The notes under the pieces: model-generated
Told to the model about the DNA's origin: nothing
The model's database searches: none
Seen by the model: only the letters and a program-made list of their open reading frames with translations
Part shown: positions 18,592 through 26,933 of the stretch, one piece after another
How positions within the stretch are numbered: the stretch's first letter is position 1
Layout: every line of letters begins with the position of its first letter
Made by a program: the position numbers and the translations under genes
NCBI GenBank assembly: GCA_022493055.1
Contig: CP092781.1
Location: 2,604,001 to 2,668,000 of the forward strand
DNA length: 64,000 nucleotides
DNA from: Staphylococcus roterodami
GTDB taxonomy: Bacteria > Bacillota > Bacilli > Staphylococcales > Staphylococcaceae
Reading direction: 5' to 3'

Positions 18592-19910
18592 TTAGGCAAC
18601 TAAACATTGCTTAACTTCCTTTTTACTTTTTGGAGCGTAAAGTTTTGAACATAATAATATTCGATTGCGCAAATGATTGTAACTTCCATAACCAAAAGAT
18701 GTACGTTTAATTAATTTTATTTTGTTATTTATACCTTCTAAAGGACCATTTGATAAATTGTAATAATCAAATGTATTTTTTATAAAGTCTACATGTTTGT
18801 TAAGTGTCTTAATTGCTCGTTGGACAACTGAATGCGTTTGGGATAATGGCATATGTTTTAATTCGTGAATAAAGCCTTCATAATCATTATGTTTAAGTTT
18901 GAATCGTAGCTGATTGATATATTGGTAGGCGTCATTTAACGAATCATCTTGATCTAATAAATACTTGACGATACCCTTTTGTGTCTTCCATTCCTTAAAT
19001 AAAGCTACTTTACGATATTCAAATGCCTCTAAATCTTCTCCAGGTTTTAATAGTAATTTCGCATATCTTTTAAACTTATTATATAACGGTTGATTCGTCG
19101 TTCTTAATTCATTCATAACAGCGACTCGAATACCATTTAAAGCACGATTTAATAATTGAACAATATGGAATCGATCGATAACTATTTTAGCGTTCGGAAA
19201 CATCTCTTTAATCAATGTCATATAGCCTTCATGCATATCAATGGAAACAGTCTTTACACGTTTTCTAGCTTTAAGTGAAAAACGATAAAAATACTTTTTC
19301 AACTCACTTAATCTACGATCTTCAACAATATCAATAATATGATGCGTTTGTGCATCAGCGTATATAAAACTCATTTTCCCAGAAACATTTTTAACACTTT
19401 TAAATTCATCCATCATGATATGTTCAGGAAGTGCAGAATACGGCGATTGATGAAGCGATTGAGCGACCTCATCAATGATACGAGAAACTGTAGTAGCTGA
19501 CACAGAGCAGGATTTCGCTATAGATTTTTCAGAACGAATTTCTCTTCGCTTTATTAAGTACAGCTGATCGTGTTTTTTTTGATATAAAACAGTATTTATC
19601 AACTTCAGGTGTTTCGGCTGTAAAGTATCGTTCGCACGTTTTACATTTAAAACGTTGCTTACGCAACATGATATAAGTTGGATATTCGGAGATTTTAGGC
19701 ATAGTGATTCTAGAAGTCTTAGATCCATTTTTGATTAAATTACCATTAATGTTTTTACAATTGCAGTTTGGGCACACCTCAGGTGTATAGATTAGTTTTG
19801 CGTAATAAAAGAAACACTTTCTCCCTTTATACTCAATTTTCTCAAGTTTACCGTCAAAAACAATATTTTTATCTTTAAAATCAAAGGTATTTAGTATAAC
19901 ATTATTCATA
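18592..19910 (-). pseudogene. tnp: ISL3 transposase, disrupted by a +1 frameshift
   Basis: Two overlapping reading frames together give a protein of about 439 aa, the IS1181 size. The N-terminal part (start MNNVILNTFD at 19910) has a zinc ribbon CPNC...C near residue 35 and RFKCKTCERYF, then runs into a stop after NKAKRNSF. The other frame picks up at EIRSEKSIAK and carries the DDE residues (MMDEFKSVKN, VIDRFHIVQLL, SNGPLEGINNK). The combined length is one base over a multiple of three, so a single-base insertion (or equivalent) lies at about 19528-19550. Unless programmed shifting restores the frame, this copy is not autonomous. Confidence 0.88.
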
Positions 19911-19990
19911 GGCGCATTATCTCCTTTAGTTATTTGTTTAGGCACTTTTAATTATAGAGATAATTGCGCTTTTTTTATATTCAAAATCAA

Positions 19991-20034
19991 AAAATCGGAC
20001 AGATGAAAAGTAAAAAACTTTTCCATCAGTCCGA
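19991..20034. repeat. Terminal hairpin of the ISL3 element
   Basis: Arms ATCGGACAGATGAAAAG and CTTTTCCATCAGTCCGAT (one mismatch). It overlaps the right inverted repeat and is the near twin of 8162-8200. T runs on the minus strand side make it a terminator for sdaAA read-through. Confidence 0.8.
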
Positions 20035-20048
20035 TTTATTATAGAACC

Positions 20049-20056
20049 AATATTTC
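20049..20056. repeat. Target-site duplication of the ISL3 element, right copy
   Basis: AATATTTC, 13 bp downstream of the sdaAA stop codon. Confidence 0.92.
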
Positions 20057-20068
20057 ATTGTTATTTCA

Positions 20069-20968
20069 TTAATTATTTTTAACCATATCTTCAGCTGTGC
20101 CAAAAATTTTACGTTTAATTGCTTCTCCAGTTGGTGTACCTGCTAATCCACCCAATCCAGTTTCACGTAATGATGCAGGAAGGTTACGACCAACCTTATC
20201 CATTGCTTCAATAACTTCATCAACAGGAATTCTACTTTCAATACCTGCTAATGCTAAATCTGCTGAAATTAAAGCGTTACCCGAACCAATTGCATTTCTC
20301 ATAACACAAGGTATTTCAACAAGTCCTGCTACTGGATCACAAACTAAACCTAATAAATTACTTATCGCTAGTGCCATTGCATGCCCGGATGCTTCTGGCG
20401 ATCCACCGAAAATAGCTACTGCTGCAGCTGCCGCCATTGCAGAGGCTGAACCAACTTCTGCTTGGCACCCACCTGTCGCACCAGCTACACTTGCATTGTT
20501 CGCTACGACACGTCCAAACAACGCTGATGTAAATAAGAAATCAATCATTTGATCTTCTGTTAAGTCGTGTGTTTTTTCTAATTTAAAAAGTGCACCGGGA
20601 ATGGTACCCGAGGAACCGGCTGTTGGCGTTGCACAAATAATACCCATAGCGGCATTGACTTCATTTGTTGCGATGGCACCTTTTACTGCGTCAATCATTT
20701 CATATCCAGACAAAGCATGATGCGTTTCATTATAATCACGTAATTTTGCTGCGTCATGACCAGTGTAGCCCGTTACACTTTCAACACCGTCACCTGTAGT
20801 ACCTTTGATTACTGCGTCTCTCATGACGTCTAAATTTTGTTTCATTTGCGCGCGCACTTCATCACGTGATTTACCGCTTAATTCCATTTCTTCTTTAACC
20901 ATGATTTCCGCAAATGACATTTTATTTTCTACGGCATAATCTATAGTCTCTCTAATTGAATCAAACAT
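20069..20968 (-). CDS. sdaAA: L-serine dehydratase, iron-sulfur, alpha subunit
   Basis: Catalytic subunit (299 aa) of the two-chain [4Fe-4S] L-serine dehydratase that deaminates serine to pyruvate and ammonia. Cluster or active-site segments are IICATPTAGSSGTIPG (about 106-121), TGGCQAEVGSASAMA and VCDPVAGLVEIPCVMRN, giving three conserved cysteines. It is translated after sdaAB with a 13-bp gap. Cytoplasmic. The 3' side has been altered by the IS insertion 13 bp beyond the stop codon, which leaves the coding region intact. Confidence 0.95.
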   Translation of the reverse strand: MFDSIRETIDYAVENKMSFAEIMVKEEMELSGKSRDEVRAQMKQNLDVMRDAVIKGTTGDGVESVTGYTGHDAAKLRDYNETHHALSGYEMIDAVKGAIATNEVNAAMGIICATPTAGSSGTIPGALFKLEKTHDLTEDQMIDFLFTSALFGRVVANNASVAGATGGCQAEVGSASAMAAAAAVAIFGGSPEASGHAMALAISNLLGLVCDPVAGLVEIPCVMRNAIGSGNALISADLALAGIESRIPVDEVIEAMDKVGRNLPASLRETGLGGLAGTPTGEAIKRKIFGTAEDMVKNN

Positions 20969-20981
20969 GTTTATTCCCCCT

Positions 20982-21662
20982 CTAATTTATATAGGAAACG
21001 TTTAAGTCACTGTATTTATCTTTAATTGTATTTAATGTTGATTCTGAGATGGCTTTATTTAATGGTAATACTACCAAACATTTATCTTCATCTATCTTAA
21101 TCAGTTCATCTTTACAGTCTAATTTCATATCATTGATATCATTAATGAAATGATTTACTTGTGCTTTAGTCATATTTCCGTCGACAACTAAAATTGGTAA
21201 TCCATGGTTTAACTCTACTTCTAATCCATTTATATGAATACCTTTAATTTTAATAGTACCACCACCTATTGAAATACCTATAATTTCAATGTAACGTCCA
21301 TCGTTACTAAACGATTTAATGTAAGCACAGTTTGGATGTTGACCGATACTGTCCCCATCTTCTTCAATGATATCTATTTTAATACCATCATCAGCTGCAA
21401 TTTCTAATGAAGATTTAATTCGGTTATCAAATGTTGAATATCCCATTGCTCCACCAACAATAGCGACATCTGTACCATGTCCTTGGTGTGTTTGAGCAAA
21501 TGATTCATAATAATGTATTTCAATATTTTTAGGAACATCTCCCAAAATTGCACGTGCTGAATTTCCAATCTTTACTGCACCAGCTGTATGAGAACTTGAT
21601 GGTCCCATCATAACTGGTCCAATAATATCGAAAGCACTTTGATAATCATAGCTCTTTGCCAT
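20982..21662 (-). CDS. sdaAB: L-serine dehydratase, iron-sulfur, beta subunit
   Basis: Beta subunit of 226 aa. The family signature GPVMMGPSSSHTAGAVKIG begins near residue 15, and an ACT-like regulatory region occupies roughly residues 148-226. It pairs with SdaAA to form the active enzyme. The ATG lies 2 bp after the pfoR-like stop, with GGAGAG as ribosome site. The gene order pfoR-like / sdaAB / sdaAA indicates one operon under a cre site. Confidence 0.94.
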   Translation of the reverse strand: MAKSYDYQSAFDIIGPVMMGPSSSHTAGAVKIGNSARAILGDVPKNIEIHYYESFAQTHQGHGTDVAIVGGAMGYSTFDNRIKSSLEIAADDGIKIDIIEEDGDSIGQHPNCAYIKSFSNDGRYIEIIGISIGGGTIKIKGIHINGLEVELNHGLPILVVDGNMTKAQVNHFINDINDMKLDCKDELIKIDEDKCLVVLPLNKAISESTLNTIKDKYSDLNVSYIN

Positions 21663-21664
21663 AA

Positions 21665-22708
21665 TTAAACACTCTCCTTAATACGATTCTTTTTGCTCGG
21701 CATTTTAAAGTTGATATTCATTAAATTAAACTTATTAATTAGCGTTCCAATGATATAGGCTAAGACAATGCTGACAATAATCACTGTTACGATTGTTACA
21801 ATTGATGTCACTGCATTATTAAAGCCAAACAATACGATAGCTCCGGCGATTGGTGTTGCCATACCTTTAACACCTATTACTAATCCGCTAAATGTCACGA
21901 TACATGCGTTGACAACTCCAATAAGTGCATTTGTACCATATAGTTGTACTGGGTATTGTGCTATTAAATCGATTTGTGTCAATGGTTCAATACAAACTGC
22001 AAATGCTTTTGAAGGTCCACCAATATTTAATTTTCGGAATAAAATAAGGTTAACAAATGAGCTACCTGTACATGTTAGTGCTCCAATAGCCATAGGAACA
22101 CCTGTAAGTCCTAATAAACTTGTTAATACCATTGAACTTAGCGGCGTCATACCTGTAACTGGAATTACTAGTCCTAAAATGACCGCTAATGCATATGGAT
22201 TATTGTCACCTACTGCTGTGACAGCACTACCTATTTGTTTTAATGTTGCCAACACACCAGGTGTGATAATTGATGCAAGTCCGAAGGCAATTGCTGGTGC
22301 AAATAAGATCACCACAATTAAGTCCAAGCCTTCTGGAACTTTCTTTTCAATCCATTTAATTAAAAAAGCTACACCATAAGCTGCGATGAATGCTGGTAAT
22401 AATTTAAAGTCATGTAATACTAAACCAACAATGACCGCAAATACTGGTGCAACACCTAAGTTTAAGCATGTTAGAATACCTACTGCGATACCGCTTAAAC
22501 TTCCTGCTAAATCCCCAATATCTTGCAGAAATTTAATATCAAATACGCCACCAATAGCATAACTTAAGAATGCTTGTGGTAGAAATGTCGCACAAGCTGC
22601 ACCGGATAATGCTTGTAGTCCTTGTTTACCGTACGGTGCATACTTTAAAAATAGCGTCATGATCACTAAAACCAAGACTAATGTGCCTACACCTAACAGA
22701 ATATCCAT
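21665..22708 (-). CDS. PfoR-like multi-pass membrane protein (PTS EIIC-like domain)
   Basis: Hydrophobic protein of 347 aa with about ten helices, Gly-rich loops such as AIGVLTCLNLG-like and GMTPLSSMVLTSLLGLTGVPM, and a charged C-terminal tail PSKKNRIKES. It belongs to the PfoR / PTS_EIIC_2 family. PfoR was named as a regulator of perfringolysin, but the sequence looks like a transporter. In an operon with serine dehydratase, serine uptake is a reasonable inference and not proved. It is the first gene of the operon and follows a consensus cre site. Confidence 0.75.
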   Translation of the reverse strand: MDILLGVGTLVLVLVIMTLFLKYAPYGKQGLQALSGAACATFLPQAFLSYAIGGVFDIKFLQDIGDLAGSLSGIAVGILTCLNLGVAPVFAVIVGLVLHDFKLLPAFIAAYGVAFLIKWIEKKVPEGLDLIVVILFAPAIAFGLASIITPGVLATLKQIGSAVTAVGDNNPYALAVILGLVIPVTGMTPLSSMVLTSLLGLTGVPMAIGALTCTGSSFVNLILFRKLNIGGPSKAFAVCIEPLTQIDLIAQYPVQLYGTNALIGVVNACIVTFSGLVIGVKGMATPIAGAIVLFGFNNAVTSIVTIVTVIIVSIVLAYIIGTLINKFNLMNINFKMPSKKNRIKESV

Positions 22709-23257
22709 TTCCCAAAAACCTCTCTCTATGTTTATTTTATTTTCAGACCATAAACATCGTACACCCTTAAGAAAACGTTTTCAACTTTTATCTGTTATCA
22801 AATCAAATATTTAAGTGAAATATTTCATATTTGTGAAAGATTTTTAAAATGGATTGTTTCAAAAACTACTTATGTTGTCATTAATATTTACTAATTAACT
22901 TTTTACTCTATATTTCAAACAGTTGTGTGACAGTTTTTTGATAACTTTTTTACATCTGAAAGTAAGTAATATTTCTAAAAGCTTTTAATATTTATGCATT
23001 TTATCTTTCGAGCTATTTATTTTTGTTTTTGTGCTGTGTTTATAAAACCGCACACTATATTCAAAAATAACTTATTACACATATATTTGCAATACGATAA
23101 TTAAAGTAGGATATTATTTTTTAGTTTTCTGATAGGAATGATGATACCTTTCAGGTTGGTCCTTTACTTTTTTTAATCTCAAATTTACATTGAATTAACA
23201 ATAAATCGTTATACTGAAGATGAAAATAATTACCATAACTAAATGGAGGCGGTATAG
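22709..23257. other. Intergenic region with cre site and divergent promoters
   Basis: It holds the cre site at 22770-22784 and a 12-bp palindrome TGAAATATTTCA at 22817-22828. The promoter of the small gene at 23258 should lie near 23170-23230. No further gene is supported. Confidence 0.5.
22770..22784 (-). promoter_or_regulatory. Consensus cre (CcpA) site upstream of pfoR-sdaAB-sdaAA
   Basis: Minus strand TTGAAAACGTTTTCT matches WTGNAANCGNWNNCW at every position and is itself nearly palindromic. It is 62 bp ahead of the first gene. Confidence 0.8.
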
Positions 23258-23461
23258 ATGCAATTAAGTCATTCCGTTAAAGTTGCAATTTCTATCTATT
23301 TAGCACTTATCTTTATAACGTTCACTTCTTATTTAGTCATTATTTTATATACAAGTATGACTGGGCATGATGTATCACATTTCGTGTTAGATAGTCAGCA
23401 TACACATCACGGAGCACTTTCACAAAAGCATTTGAGTTTGCCTGAAATTTCATTTAAATAA
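23258..23461 (+). CDS. Small membrane protein with His-rich tail (67 aa)
   Basis: Unrecognised protein. One helix (residues 9-32, VAISIYLALIFITFTSYLVIILY) is followed by a short exposed tail containing GHDVSHF and SQHTHHG, with six histidines in about 27 residues. GGAGG lies 10 nt before the ATG, and a T-rich terminator follows, so the gene is probably expressed alone. The histidines could bind metal, but nothing else supports that. Function unknown. Confidence 0.65.
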   Translation: MQLSHSVKVAISIYLALIFITFTSYLVIILYTSMTGHDVSHFVLDSQHTHHGALSQKHLSLPEISFK

Positions 23462-23512
23462 TCCTCATCTTACTATCTATAAAATTCCATAACCATTGTT
23501 GTTTAAATCCTC

Positions 23513-23547
23513 ATCTAGATACATTCATCTTAGATGTTTTTTTTATT
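23513..23547 (+). terminator. Terminator of the small His-tail gene
   Basis: Arms CATCTA and TAGATG, then eight Ts. Confidence 0.65.
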
Positions 23548-23651
23548 TTCCCATTTCCCTCTCCTTTAAAAGTCGATATAATAAACTAAATCATTATCGA
23601 ACACTGACATTTTCTATTTCGTCGGTGTTAAAGTTTTAAGGGGTGAGATAT

Positions 23652-24578
23652 TTGACGAAAAATCATTCAACAATGCGCTTAAAAGGTATTTTATTAGCAA
23701 TAATAGGCGCGTGTTTATGGGGATTGGGTGGTACAGTATCCGATTTTCTTTTTAAACATCATAATATCGATATCGATTGGTACGTCACTGCTCGACTTGT
23801 AATTAGTGGTATTTTCTTACTTATTATGTACAAAATGATGCAACCCAAACGTTCCATATTTAGCGTGTTCCAAGATCGACGAATGCTAGGTAAGTTATTG
23901 ATCTTCAGTATACTCGGTATGTTAGTCGTACAGTACGCTTATATGGCATCTATTAATACAGGTAACGCTGCTATCGCGACACTTTTACAATATATTGCAC
24001 CTGTGTATATCATTGTTTGGTTTGTTTTAAGAGGCGTTGCTAAACTTACATTATTTGATGTACTTGCTATTGTCATGACATTAGTAGGCACATTTTTATT
24101 ATTAACTAACGGTTCATTTTCTAACTTAGTCGTTAATCCTGCAAGTTTATTCTGGGGAATTTTGGCTGGTGTTGCACTCGCTTTTTACACAATTTATCCA
24201 TCAGACTTACTTAACCGCTTCGGTTCGATTCTAATTGTCGGGTGGGCGATGCTTATATCTGGCATTGCAATGAATTTGCGTCATCCAATTTGGCACGTCA
24301 ATATTTCAGATTGGGAATTATCTACAATTTTATTTTTACTATTTGGAATTATCGGCGGAACTGCACTCGCATTTTATTTCTTTATCGACAGTTTACAATA
24401 CATATCAGCGAAAGAAACAACATTATTCGGAACTGTTGAACCTGTCGTAGCAGTCATCGCAAGCAGTCTATGGTTACACGTGGCGTTCAAATCATTTCAG
24501 ATTGTCGGCATTGTTTTAATCATGATTTTGATATTATTACTATCACTTAAAAGACAACCTAAAGAAATAGATGAATAA
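23652..24578 (+). CDS. EamA/DMT-family transporter
   Basis: Ten-helix membrane protein of about 308 aa with two EamA repeats. The first opens with LLAIIGACLWGLGGTVSDFLF and the second with LFWGILAGVALAFYTIYPSDLL, both showing the family W-G and N/Y-P patterns. Members export or import small metabolites and amino acids. I start at TTG 23652 (AAGGGGTGA about 8 nt upstream), three codons inside the longest frame. It is a single gene. Substrate unknown. Confidence 0.85.
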   Translation: MTKNHSTMRLKGILLAIIGACLWGLGGTVSDFLFKHHNIDIDWYVTARLVISGIFLLIMYKMMQPKRSIFSVFQDRRMLGKLLIFSILGMLVVQYAYMASINTGNAAIATLLQYIAPVYIIVWFVLRGVAKLTLFDVLAIVMTLVGTFLLLTNGSFSNLVVNPASLFWGILAGVALAFYTIYPSDLLNRFGSILIVGWAMLISGIAMNLRHPIWHVNISDWELSTILFLLFGIIGGTALAFYFFIDSLQYISAKETTLFGTVEPVVAVIASSLWLHVAFKSFQIVGIVLIMILILLLSLKRQPKEIDE

Positions 24579-24579
24579 G

Positions 24580-24658
24580 AAAACTCTGATTATCCTTTAG
24601 CAAGTATCTACTATTTAACAATGTAGCTACATTGTAGGTGATATCAGAGTTTTTTATT
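24580..24658. terminator. Compound bidirectional terminator with nested palindrome
   Basis: Outer arms AAAACTCTGATTATC and GATATCAGAGTTTT enclose a perfect 18-bp palindrome, ACAATGTAGCTACATTGT, at 24619-24636. It sits between convergent genes. Confidence 0.7.
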
Positions 24659-25627
24659 TTAGTTAATAATATTTTTAATTTGGTATAAAAAGCGTCGGCG
24701 CTCTGGTATTGGGAATACTGGATAAATATGAAATTGGTAATATCCAGGTATAAAGTCATGTTCTATACCTTTTGCACTCAACAATTGTGATAAGTTCAAT
24801 GCATCAGGATACAGCACTTCTTTTGTACCAACAGTTAAGGTAATTCGTCCTAAACCATCTAAGTCACCGTTAATTGGTGATACTTTGTAATCATCTAATG
24901 GTGTGTCACCTGCCCATTGCTCAGCTAAATAAACACTACCTTCAACACCTACCATTGGATCTTTCTTTAAGTAGTCAGGAACTTCTGGATGGCGCATCGT
25001 TGCATCTAATACTGGTGAAATCAAAACAATATGTCCTGGTTGAGCTATATGCTTTTCTTTTAATAATTGTGCAAATGATAAAGCGATTTGACCACCGGCA
25101 GAGTCACCCATCACAACGATTTGTTTAGAATCTGCTACTTGATTCAATAAATCATGATATAACTTTTCAAAAAGCACATACGTCGCTTGATAATCTTGAT
25201 GCGGAATCTTCGGATACACCGGCATGATTACTTTAGCATCTAAAATTTCAGCAAGTTCATCAATAAATTCGAAATGAATTTTAAGCGGATCTTGGAACCA
25301 TGCGCCACCATGTGCATATAATACCACTCGTTGATGCTTGTCTTCTTTATTGTTAATAGTATAAACGGTTGAACCGTATTGCTCATCCACTGTTACTGGC
25401 ATCTTAAACTGATAATTGGTGCCCTCATATTCACCTGCTGTCTGTGGCGCCATTTTTTCTAGTGCTTTCTTCGCTTCTTCTTTATACATAAAACGACGCT
25501 TAGCTCTTGATAAGCGTATGCCTTGTTCTAACATATAACTTTTCACACTGCGTTTTTCTTTAATTCTAATATGTGCGTATGCCGCTACTAAAAATCCCAA
25601 CGCAAATGTAGTCCATTTTTTACGCAT
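24659..25627 (-). CDS. Membrane-anchored alpha/beta hydrolase (HSL-family esterase)
   Basis: Esterase of 322 aa. An N-terminal hydrophobic stretch (WTTFALGFLVAAYAHI, residues 5-20) suggests a membrane anchor or signal. The hormone-sensitive-lipase oxyanion motif appears as YAHGGAWF (about 108), the nucleophile in GDSAGGQ (about 178), and the acid/base residues in the region ending FIPGYYQFHIYPVFP. The family acts on short acyl or acetyl esters. It is transcribed alone, and its substrate and any link to the thioredoxin-like gene upstream are unknown. Confidence 0.82.
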   Translation of the reverse strand: MRKKWTTFALGFLVAAYAHIRIKEKRSVKSYMLEQGIRLSRAKRRFMYKEEAKKALEKMAPQTAGEYEGTNYQFKMPVTVDEQYGSTVYTINNKEDKHQRVVLYAHGGAWFQDPLKIHFEFIDELAEILDAKVIMPVYPKIPHQDYQATYVLFEKLYHDLLNQVADSKQIVVMGDSAGGQIALSFAQLLKEKHIAQPGHIVLISPVLDATMRHPEVPDYLKKDPMVGVEGSVYLAEQWAGDTPLDDYKVSPINGDLDGLGRITLTVGTKEVLYPDALNLSQLLSAKGIEHDFIPGYYQFHIYPVFPIPERRRFLYQIKNIIN

Positions 25628-25773
25628 TTGTCGTCACTCCTCTTTGATGTTTTCTACTATAGTATTAATGTACCATGCTCATTCTCATTGCTGCCAATAT
25701 TTACTGGGAAATAAAGGGGGAAGTTTACTTTGATTAGGAAATGCAAATCATTTATGGTTAATCATTTTCGATA

Positions 25774-26118
25774 TTAACGCTCATCTTCATCGTTATTTAA
25801 ACTATTATTCATTTGGTTAAGATGGTGTTCAAAACGTTGCATATCGATAAATCGGCCTTGACGATGCATTTCTTTTCCATCCATAAAAATTAAATCAACA
25901 GGTACTGTGAAAATATTCAACTCTCCAGCAATAGCTTCCACATGGCTTTGATTTATCACAGCTAATGGTACATTCGGATATGCCTGCATCAAGTCTTCAA
26001 TTTGTGGTAAGACAGCATGACAAACACTACATTGATCTCTCATGACATGTACGACTGCTAACGGATATTGATGAATAAATGCTTGGAATGCTTCGACACT
26101 ATTTAATTGCTTAACCAT
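25774..26118 (-). CDS. Thioredoxin-like protein with CSVC motif
   Basis: Thioredoxin-fold protein of about 114 aa. The redox motif reads DQCSVCHAVLPQI (CxxC at about residues 32-35), followed by the fold's cis-Pro in FTVPVDLIFM. A CSVC pair in place of CGPC is unusual and suggests a different redox potential or partner. There is no signal peptide, so it is cytoplasmic. I start at ATG 26118 because AAGG sits 8 nt before it. The gene follows the thioesterase with a 40-bp gap and may share its transcript. Confidence 0.82.
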   Translation of the reverse strand: MVKQLNSVEAFQAFIHQYPLAVVHVMRDQCSVCHAVLPQIEDLMQAYPNVPLAVINQSHVEAIAGELNIFTVPVDLIFMDGKEMHRQGRFIDMQRFEHHLNQMNNSLNNDEDER

Positions 26119-26158
26119 TTCGAACACCTTCTTACGTTTTTTATTTTTAATACGGTCA

Positions 26159-26569
26159 TTATTTGGTAATTAAAATGTCTTGAAATACTTGTGGAACACG
26201 TGTAATTTTCTTATCGCTCAATCTATAAAAACCTCCTGTCTGTGTACCAATGCAATGCACACCACTTTGAGACACAATTTCAAACTTAAATACCCATTTC
26301 ATTTTACTTGCTTTAACTAAATATATGCGACCTACTGGTTTATCATGAATCGTTACTGGTACTTTGTATTCCGCTTCAGTTTTCATAAGTATAGGTGAAA
26401 TGCCTTGATTGATCATTGTTGAGTAATTCATATGCTGATTTATAAAAACTGTTCTCAAATCTTCGAACCATCTAATATAAACGATATTACTGACGACACC
26501 CATTGCATCAATGTCGTAACCATTTACTTCGATTTCTTTCTCTGCAACTAACAATCCTTCTGTTGTCAT
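26159..26569 (-). CDS. Acyl-CoA thioesterase, 4HBT hot-dog fold
   Basis: Thioesterase-like protein of 136 aa. The active-site helix is VNGYDIDAMGVVSNIVYIRWFED (described in part: DIDAMGVVSNIVYIRW, residues 19-34), with the catalytic Asp in the D-x-x-G-V-V-x-N pattern typical of the YbgC/FadM/4HBT group. It would hydrolyse an acyl-CoA or an aromatic thioester; which one is not evident. Likely in an operon with the thioredoxin-like gene. Confidence 0.83.
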   Translation of the reverse strand: MTTEGLLVAEKEIEVNGYDIDAMGVVSNIVYIRWFEDLRTVFINQHMNYSTMINQGISPILMKTEAEYKVPVTIHDKPVGRIYLVKASKMKWVFKFEIVSQSGVHCIGTQTGGFYRLSDKKITRVPQVFQDILITK

Positions 26570-26805
26570 AATGACAAATCTCCTAACATTACAAATTGAT
26601 TTAAAATCATGTTAATTTATTTTTATTACTTTCATGAAAAAAATACAAGCAATTGAACTTTATTAAAGAAAATCATATTTCTAATTGAAGATATTAATTT
26701 GTCTAGTCGCGAAGATGCTTTTTTATAAAATGTACAAAAAGCACAATCTCTACTTTATATACCACAAACTAACATCTATGCCATTGCTATACATCATTGC
26801 GCACT
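26570..26805. other. AT-rich intergenic region without recognised features
   Basis: Probably contains the thioesterase promoter. No open frame with a ribosome site is visible. Confidence 0.4.
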
Positions 26806-26843
26806 AAAAAGACAGCAGCTTCATTTTAAGCTACTGCCTTTTA
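26806..26843 (-). terminator. glcB terminator
   Basis: Minus strand arms AAAGGCAGTAGCTTAAAA and its imperfect partner ending GCTGTCTTTTT, about 90 nt after the stop. Confidence 0.8.
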
Positions 26844-26933
26844 TAAAAGTATTCTCTTCCAAATCTCTAATTCACGTATGAACTACGATGACTAAAAAAT
26901 CATTCATTTAAAATGCTTTTTCATTTTCAATCA

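Larger units (their letters stand above)
18551..20048 (-). mobile_element. ISL3-family element, IS1181-like, with frameshifted transposase
   Basis: 1498-bp element bounded by imperfect inverted repeats. The left end reads GGCTCTATGTCAAATTGG; the right end on the minus strand reads GGTTCTATAATAAATCGG. They match at 20 of the first 25 positions. Both ends start GGYTCTAT, in keeping with the ISL3 consensus. The 8-bp repeats AATATTTC flank it exactly. Inside are one transposase gene, broken by a frameshift, and a long hairpin at 19994-20033 next to the right end that should block transcription entering from sdaAA. Name by family and length; closest relative likely IS1181. Confidence 0.92.
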
